DNA from: Limisphaerales bacterium
Lineage (GTDB): Bacteria > Verrucomicrobiota > Verrucomicrobiia > Limisphaerales > PALSA-1396
Assembly (NCBI GenBank): GCA_003140275.1
Contig: PLJQ01000489.1
Coordinates: forward strand, 1 to 5,767
Reading direction: 5' to 3'
Length of the DNA stretch: 5,767 bases
The position numbers were made by a program, and so were the translations under genes. Under the pieces are notes generated by a model, which was given only the letters and a program-made list of their open reading frames with translations, did no database searches and was not told the origin of the DNA. This document shows, piece by piece, positions 1 through 4,333 of the stretch (the first letter of the stretch is position 1; every line of letters starts with the position of its first letter).

Positions 1-1
1 A

Positions 2-229
2 TTGTTTCAAAAACGCGCCGATCATGTTTCCATTGGTCAGCGGGAAAGCGTGGTCGGTGGTGAACAGACAAAACATGAAGAAACGCGACTGATCTTCAAA
101 TTGTTCGAATACGAAACTCGTTGGGACGTGAATCCCCGCATTGTGCGTATTGCGAACGGGCGTTCGCCCACAGTGTCGATTCATCTCATGCGGATCGCTC
201 AGAAAACAGCCAGTTGTCAAATTCCCTAA
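2..229 (+). CDS. Possible C-terminal fragment of a convergent hypothetical protein (5' end outside window)
   Basis: An open frame of 75 codons runs from the left edge to a TAA at 227-229. It has no stop before the edge, so it may be the tail of a gene that starts outside the window. The first fifty or so codons use ordinary GC-ending and GAA/GTG/CGC codons, which is mildly in favour of real coding sequence; the last twenty look less convincing. The peptide is mixed charged and hydrophobic, with no signal peptide, membrane segment or motif that I recognise. The first visible in-frame start-like codon, TTG at 2-4, is probably internal if the frame is real. It would be convergent with the minus-strand operon ending at 431. 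I cannot assign a function, and it may be a chance open frame. Confidence 0.3.
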   Translation: MFQKRADHVSIGQRESVVGGEQTKHEETRLIFKLFEYETRWDVNPRIVRIANGRSPTVSIHLMRIAQKTASCQIP

Positions 230-430
230 AGGACGGCTTTGGCAATCGTGACGGAACGTGTCAATCGTGCGATTGGACAGAACTCGGTCGGGAAAAAATG
301 AATGAATTGGGTCTAACACGAAGCGCTCGCCCGCAAGCCCAAGCAGAGCCGTTTTGGAGCACATCTGTGTTCTTGGATTTGAGAAAACAAAAACGGTCAA
401 CATTTATTCTTGTGCAGATGGTGATAGGAT
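230..430. other. Intergenic region between the operon end and the possible convergent gene
   Basis: About 200 bases follow the stop of the last operon gene. I see no convincing gene, tRNA or rRNA. It contains a short inverted repeat near 262-275 (listed separately) and a weak pair of 7-base complementary arms, CCGTTTT at 349-355 and AAAACGG at 390-396, separated by 34 bases. Read on the minus strand, a T-rich stretch (about 396 to 380) lies 35 to 50 bases past the last stop codon, but no GC-rich hairpin precedes it, so a rho-independent terminator cannot be claimed. Transcription may end by Rho or run further left. Confidence 0.4.
243..278. repeat. Short direct repeat overlapping a palindrome
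   Basis: CAATCGTG occurs at 243-250 and again at 262-269, a 19-base period. The second copy is the left half of a perfect inverted repeat, CAATCG-TG-CGATTG (262-275), which extends to GTC/GAC (260-278) if one base is bulged. It has no T-tract in the right place for a terminator on either strand. It could be a protein binding site or chance; nothing else in the window repeats it. Confidence 0.3.
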
Positions 431-1513
431 TCATTGATCGGGTGCATCGTAAAACAGCGCACGAACAGTTTCCGCCAGACGGTTGCCATTGAAATGGCCG
501 GCCTCTTGGAGAGCGTCGGCTACTCGTTCAACAAGCATTGGCACGTCTTCGTAACCAAGACTTGTTGCGGCACGCATCATACTGTTGCGAAGATCACAGA
601 CACGGGCCCTACGCGCCCGGCTGAGTGGCATTCGGGTATTGCACGCGATGACCATGCCAGTCCGCACGGCGTCAGCGATACGACGCACGTGGTTGGCACC
701 AAGCTCGACAAGGTGGGGGTCTAGATCGGATTCGATTACGCCGATAGCACTTCGCAGTTCTGGCAGTTGGAATATATCCTGTGAATTTTGACTCACCATT
801 GCACATCGCTCCAACCCGAACGCTGCGCCACATACCGCGGCACCCGAGGGCTTGAACGCAAGGGGATGCTTTTTTGTAACAATGAGGCATTCAAAAACTA
901 CGGTGCCGATTTCGACGAACGTGCCATAAACGTCTCGCAGGAAGATTTCACATCGCGGCCCCGCCGGTTCTTCAGTGCGCACGACGTTGGTCAGGTTGGC
1001 CATGCCGGGAATAGCGATCAGATTCTCTTTTGGCACGCCCTCTCGCCTCCACAGGTTTGGGATTTCAGACTGATCGGCCAAGCCGCTTGATAAATCCATG
1101 TGACCGCCAAAGTAGGTAATATAAAGCTGGTCAGCGCGGAGGTTTAGCGAATGCTTGAGAAGCGTGAGAACAATTCGCACCGTCCGTTGGCGACAGCTGG
1201 CAGCCTTGCTGTGTGACACTGCTTCCAAAAAGACAATCATTTTGAAGGAGGACAAGTGGACGGGGCTGAATCCGATTTTGTCTAAGTCCACATGGCGGTA
1301 CACCCAATCGCTTCCGGCCCAGCGGGTCGAGATCTCTGGCTTGTTTGAAGCACACCTTCGGACGAGTTCATGGAACGCGCTGGGCGAAAACGTGTCTGGA
1401 AAGGCCGGTGAATCGAGACTCTCCGGTTTAGCAGTTTGAAATCCAAGCTCTTTAAGCTCCTTTAGGATCTGATATTCGAGCGCGATGTCGCGCGTGTGTA
1501 AATCAGTGTTCAT
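431..1513 (-). CDS. Divergent AlaRS-core paralogue, possible accessory or non-tRNA ligase subunit
   Basis: About 360 residues, clearly a paralogue of the AlaRS-like protein encoded at 2284-3435. Shared landmarks in the same order (numbered from the ATG at 1513): motif 2-like segment around 73-92 (Y-R-H-V-D, then H86 and F-K-M at 90-92), T-Y-F-G-G at 133-137, LW at 154-155, G-P-R-C-E-I-F at 185-191, V-E-I-G-T at 200-204, and motif 3 V-C-G-A-A-F-G-L-E-R at 227-236. A following helical segment beginning R-R-I-A-D resembles the R-V-I-A-D-H-I-R region of AlaRS that packs by the tRNA acceptor-binding domain. The motif 2 FEM of AlaRS is FKM here, and the Arg before the motif 2 His is missing, so activity is doubtful. 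Editing and C-Ala domains are absent. An ATG at 1534 would add seven residues; I prefer 1513 because it shortens the overlap with the SDR stop (1503) to 11 nt, though neither start has a clear ribosome site. It may be a catalytic partner or a HisZ-like regulatory subunit. Confidence 0.8.
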   Translation of the reverse strand: MNTDLHTRDIALEYQILKELKELGFQTAKPESLDSPAFPDTFSPSAFHELVRRCASNKPEISTRWAGSDWVYRHVDLDKIGFSPVHLSSFKMIVFLEAVSHSKAASCRQRTVRIVLTLLKHSLNLRADQLYITYFGGHMDLSSGLADQSEIPNLWRREGVPKENLIAIPGMANLTNVVRTEEPAGPRCEIFLRDVYGTFVEIGTVVFECLIVTKKHPLAFKPSGAAVCGAAFGLERCAMVSQNSQDIFQLPELRSAIGVIESDLDPHLVELGANHVRRIADAVRTGMVIACNTRMPLSRARRARVCDLRNSMMRAATSLGYEDVPMLVERVADALQEAGHFNGNRLAETVRALFYDAPDQ

Positions 1514-2297
1514 GTGTAAGAAACCAACCACCATCTAAATGGAGAAGACTCCCCGTGAGATTGCGTGCGCTCGACCCACAAAGAAAAGCAATCACTTCAG
1601 CACATTCTATCGCACTATTGGGGCGATTAAAAGGGGCTTCCTTGACCAGCCTCTTCCAGTGCTCTGGCTTGTCACGCCAAACTGGACGGCTCATCGGCGT
1701 TAGCGTAGGCCCAGGCACGAGACAATTTACTCGGATACCCTCGTTGCTGAGTAGTCGTGCGAGCGGTCGTGTCGCTTCGAGTACGAGACGTTTTGCGTGG
1801 CGGTAAGCTTCTTCGCCCGAAAGACGGTTGCTGCCTTCCGGTAGCTTAATATTTTTGTCCTCGACAATAAGCGCCGCGAGAAGCTGCTGCCACGCGCCTG
1901 TCATCGAGACTCGATAAGCCGCCGTTGAACCGAGGAAGACGACCGAAGCATCAGGCTGTAGCACAGAACGACAGGCGAGGGTATTGGCAATTGGCGCACA
2001 GGCGTTCGTTTGGATAATCCTCTCTGGCTCGTTGATAAATTGACTTTCGGCGGCACAAAGCACCAGTGCATCAAGCTTATCCTGTAACCCATCAAAGATA
2101 TCGCTAAAGGCATCCGCATCGGTTACGTCGGCCCGGAAAATACGACTTCGCGCACCAGCCGGGAATTGGCGTAGGCGTTTACGATCAACGACAATCACAA
2201 ACCAGCCTTGTTTGAGCAATACCCGTGCCGTGGCGAAACCAATGCCGGAACCGCCACCAGTTACAAGCGCAATAGGACGACGGTTATTGCGAGTCAT
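1503..2297 (-). CDS. Short-chain dehydrogenase/reductase, 3-alpha-HSD/carbonyl-reductase-like architecture
   Basis: NAD(P)-dependent oxidoreductase of the SDR superfamily, 264 residues from the ATG at 2297. Visible elements: nucleotide-binding TGGGSGIG at 13-20; D38 at the end of beta 2, favouring NAD(H) over NADP(H); D57-V58 (adenine site); the NNAG motif degraded to LCAA at 80-83; N98; catalytic S124; Y165 and K169 in YxxxK; PG at 195-196; and a C-terminal LDGG. Ser to Tyr spans 41 residues instead of about 13, an insertion of about 28 residues. From memory this matches Comamonas testosteroni 3-alpha-hydroxysteroid dehydrogenase/carbonyl reductase, where the insertion changes the dimer interface. 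The substrate is unknown, a ketone or alcohol by family. An upstream in-frame ATG at 2375 would add 26 residues overlapping the previous gene; I reject it because the Rossmann strand begins eight residues after the 2297 start. The gene overlaps its upstream neighbour by 14 nt and its downstream one by 11 nt. Confidence 0.9.
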   Translation of the reverse strand: MTRNNRRPIALVTGGGSGIGFATARVLLKQGWFVIVVDRKRLRQFPAGARSRIFRADVTDADAFSDIFDGLQDKLDALVLCAAESQFINEPERIIQTNACAPIANTLACRSVLQPDASVVFLGSTAAYRVSMTGAWQQLLAALIVEDKNIKLPEGSNRLSGEEAYRHAKRLVLEATRPLARLLSNEGIRVNCLVPGPTLTPMSRPVWRDKPEHWKRLVKEAPFNRPNSAIECAEVIAFLCGSSARNLTGSLLHLDGGWFLTHEH

Positions 2298-3435
2298 AAT
2301 GTTGCGGCTGATAACCTTCGGGATTCCAGCCTTCCGGCCAAGCAACACCTGAGACGAGTTCGACGAGACGACCATTCAATTGGGTAAGTTGCGGATGGCG
2401 ATCGACATAAGTCTCCACCAATTTTCGCTCAAGCAGCGAGAGCATCGTTGGCCAATCCGAAATGGTGAGAGCGGAAATTTTGCGTCGGATGCGGCGAGCC
2501 ATCAACGCGATCAATTCAAATTGGCGAGAGGCGGGGCGCAACCCGCTATCGCACAGCACAAAGCTGCATGCCTTGGCTTGATCCACAAGCACGCGCACAT
2601 CACCGGTAAAAAGTGCTGCTGTGTCAGGCCGCAATCGGTCTTCGATGGCCGCGTAAAGAGCTCGGCACATGCTAATCTCGGTCAAGTTCGCGCAGCTTTC
2701 GTAAACCGTCATCAGGCGCTCCAAACCAAGGGCTGCACCGGCTACAAGGCCGATTCCAGGTTCTACGCGCCAGTCGCCCGCTGCGTTACGCATGAGGCGA
2801 CGGTCATCGAGAATTAACGTGCCAATCTCCAACCAACGATCCCCTCCTTGAATTGGGAGACGATAGATAATCTCACATTTTGCGCCACAGCGTTCGCCTT
2901 GGTTTACGAAAAGCAGGAAATTCTTTGGACCGGGCACCGGAAGCACCGCATTCGATGCTAGTCCATGAGCTTGCCAGAGTTCCCGCCACCTGTCATCGGG
3001 TGGCAAGGTGACGCCTGGCAGCACTTCGCCACCACCAAAGACAGTGACTAAAAGACGCTCCTGCTTTAAGCCCAGTTTGGTAATGAGGAAATCCAGTGTA
3101 TCTGCAACCAACCGAGTTTGGACGACATCCCGACGCTCCGGGGAAGAGATTTCGGCCCAGACCAGCATTTCAAAGAGCGTGGAGTGCCAACCTGAGTCCA
3201 CTTTCCGCATGTCATTTGTCCGGCATGCGGGGGCCACTTGATACCAACCGTTGGCTTCGCGCGGGCCAAGGCCGGCATTCACTGCATGGTTCAAGGCAGC
3301 GTGTTCAACACACCGATTGAACTCCGTGACAAAATACGGAACAATGAGGCCCTGAGGTAACTGATAGCACCAGCCCCGGGCTTGGAGTTTCGCAGTAAAG
3401 TGGGCCCATGCAGACCAAAATGATGAGTCAGACAT
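2284..3435 (-). CDS. AlaRS-core protein lacking editing and C-terminal domains
   Basis: 383 residues resembling the class II catalytic core of alanyl-tRNA synthetase, an enzyme of about 875 residues in bacteria. Motif 2 is well kept: C71-R72-T-N-D75, V79, H84 and L-F-E-M at 87-90. The pattern RxND...V..GxHxTLFEM is closest in my memory to archaeal-type AlaRS. Then come V-F-G-G-G at 132-136, G-E-R-C-G-A-K-C-E-I at 180-189 (matching GPCGPCTEI), L-E-I-G-T-L at 202-207 (archaeal-type ELATL), and motif 3 G-L-E-R at 237-240 with its ATP-binding Arg. The residues before motif 3 are G-A-A-L (233-236) instead of DTGM, so the Asp that holds the amino group of alanine is gone. Residues 281-320 (R-V-L-V-D and a basic A-R-R-I-R-R-K) match the start of the AlaRS tRNA-recognition helices. 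I infer an ATP-dependent acyl- or aminoacyl-adenylating enzyme with a changed substrate; the acceptor could be tRNA, a carrier protein or a small amine. Normal cellular AlaRS is unlikely. Confidence 0.85.
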   Translation of the reverse strand: MSDSSFWSAWAHFTAKLQARGWCYQLPQGLIVPYFVTEFNRCVEHAALNHAVNAGLGPREANGWYQVAPACRTNDMRKVDSGWHSTLFEMLVWAEISSPERRDVVQTRLVADTLDFLITKLGLKQERLLVTVFGGGEVLPGVTLPPDDRWRELWQAHGLASNAVLPVPGPKNFLLFVNQGERCGAKCEIIYRLPIQGGDRWLEIGTLILDDRRLMRNAAGDWRVEPGIGLVAGAALGLERLMTVYESCANLTEISMCRALYAAIEDRLRPDTAALFTGDVRVLVDQAKACSFVLCDSGLRPASRQFELIALMARRIRRKISALTISDWPTMLSLLERKLVETYVDRHPQLTQLNGRLVELVSGVAWPEGWNPEGYQPQHYDSQ

Positions 3436-3441
3436 ACAAAC

Positions 3442-4326
3442 CTATTTGGCCTTACGCGTCTTCGCCGACAGTCTGCGGCTTCTCGTCTTTTTTTTCTTTC
3501 GGAGAGCGTAACACCATGTCTCCTCCATCCCCTTTAAAGCCACTCTGTCCAAGGGCTCCACCACCCAACCGTCAACGGGCGGTTTTTCCGAAGTGAGCAG
3601 ACGGCCAACGCGTCGATCCAATAGCACCTCCGGAGAGATTTCTTCGGTTTCTTCATTGAACCTTCCGGCGTGATCACAGAGGCGAAATGAGACATTTACC
3701 GGATGTCCATAGGCATCGCCGCGATTGCCTTCCCGGTTATCACGCACAGACTCGATCGCCCGAGTAATTGTTCCAGATCCCATTGCGAGAGCACCAGGCA
3801 CTCGAAAGAGACCTCTTTTTTGGTAATCCTTTTTAGCCAAGCCCAGTTCCTTACCAAACTTCCTGAGAAACCTAGAGGTCATTCCACCCAATGAAGCCCT
3901 ATCGCGCGACCGCTTTGAATCCTCATATAAACTCATTAACGCATTCGCGAGAGCCCATGCTCTTGGTGCCCAATGTTTGGGATATTTCTTTCGGTTCCAA
4001 TTTACACCTTCCAAGAGCATAATTTCGACAGCAACGAGAAATCCGTCGCCGGTCGATTTTAGGGCATATTTGAGTTGGTTGGCATCTTGGCCTAACCTTA
4101 GCAGTGAATCCCTAAAGATTTTCCCAGCTCGTTTGCGTGTGCTTGCCATGAAGTTAAGATTCTCCTTCGCGATCTCGTCACCGCGGCCATCTAACGTGAG
4201 ACCGCTTACGATGTATTCATCAATGTGATTTTGGAGTGTGGAAAAACCACGCACGTCGCAAACTGCTGCCAAAAGAAGACACTCGCGGGTTTGCTGGGTG
4301 CCGGTTGCAGAGGTTCGCTGACTCAT
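3442..4326 (-). CDS. Class III nucleotidyl cyclase, probably adenylate cyclase
   Basis: 294 residues, expected to convert ATP to cAMP and pyrophosphate. Both metal-binding Asp are visible: D24 in C-D-V-R-G-F-S and D94 in K-S-T-G-D-G-F. The substrate-specifying pair is K90 (three residues before the Gly of GD) and D204 (seven before N211), the combination typical of adenylate cyclases. The transition-state pair is N211 and R215 in G-H-P-V-N-V-S-F-R. A-M-G-S-G at 181-185 and L-K-G-M-E at 264-268 fit the rest of the fold. D24 to D94 spans 70 residues (usually about 44) and D94 to N211 spans 117 (usually about 85), so both loops carry lysine- and arginine-rich insertions. There is no membrane segment, HAMP, PAS or GAF domain; the N-terminus enters the catalytic fold almost at once. 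The last 18 residues are mostly Lys and Arg, perhaps binding nucleic acid or membrane. It starts 7 nt after the importer stop. A guanylate or pyrimidine cyclase (as in Pycsar) is less likely given K90 and D204. Confidence 0.88.
   Translation of the reverse strand: MSQRTSATGTQQTRECLLLAAVCDVRGFSTLQNHIDEYIVSGLTLDGRGDEIAKENLNFMASTRKRAGKIFRDSLLRLGQDANQLKYALKSTGDGFLVAVEIMLLEGVNWNRKKYPKHWAPRAWALANALMSLYEDSKRSRDRASLGGMTSRFLRKFGKELGLAKKDYQKRGLFRVPGALAMGSGTITRAIESVRDNREGNRGDAYGHPVNVSFRLCDHAGRFNEETEEISPEVLLDRRVGRLLTSEKPPVDGWVVEPLDRVALKGMEETWCYALRKKKKTRSRRLSAKTRKAK
3464..3493 (-). promoter_or_regulatory. Candidate -1 frameshift or slippage site in the cyclase 3' end
   Basis: On the coding strand a run of eight A (3495-3488) lies in the frame AAA-AAA-AAG, giving an in-frame A_AAA_AAG heptamer (3493-3487), the slippery sequence used in E. 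coli dnaX. Seven nt downstream, GCCG (3479-3476) and CGGC (3467-3464) can form a small hairpin with an 8-nt loop. A -1 shift would give the tail DEKPQTVGEDA and stop at TAA (3454-3452), instead of the basic tail. A GGAGGAG (3526-3520) lies upstream, but farther than the dnaX stimulatory site. The hairpin is short, so this may be chance in a Lys-rich tail. Confidence 0.3.
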
Positions 4327-4333
4327 ATCGTCT

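Noticed and set aside
154..169. Overlapping palindromes GAACG-GG-CGTTC and GGGC-GTTC-GCCC as a terminator hairpin
   Set aside because: The stem is only four to five bases, no T-tract follows on either strand, and it lies inside a possible coding frame.
349..396. Complementary CCGTTTT and AAAACGG arms with a T-rich stretch as the operon terminator
   Set aside because: The arms are AT-rich, 7 bases long and 34 bases apart, and the T-rich tract is in the arm itself with no hairpin before it.
121..492. Plus-strand frame of 123 codons with two CxxC pairs, suggesting a small zinc-binding protein
   Set aside because: It starts at a TTG with no ribosome site, runs 62 bases into the well-supported AlaRS-like gene on the other strand, and overlaps the other left-edge frame. 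The composition looks random apart from the cysteines.
2284..3435. The cell's housekeeping alanyl-tRNA synthetase, truncated by a frameshift
   Set aside because: The gene ends cleanly and is coupled to the SDR, no editing-domain sequence follows in any frame, and the substrate-binding Asp before motif 3 is missing along with the same change in a second paralogue.
3442..4326. Pycsar-type pyrimidine cyclase of an anti-phage system
   Set aside because: The adenine-specifying Lys and Asp are both present, and no membrane or TIR effector gene lies next to it in the window.
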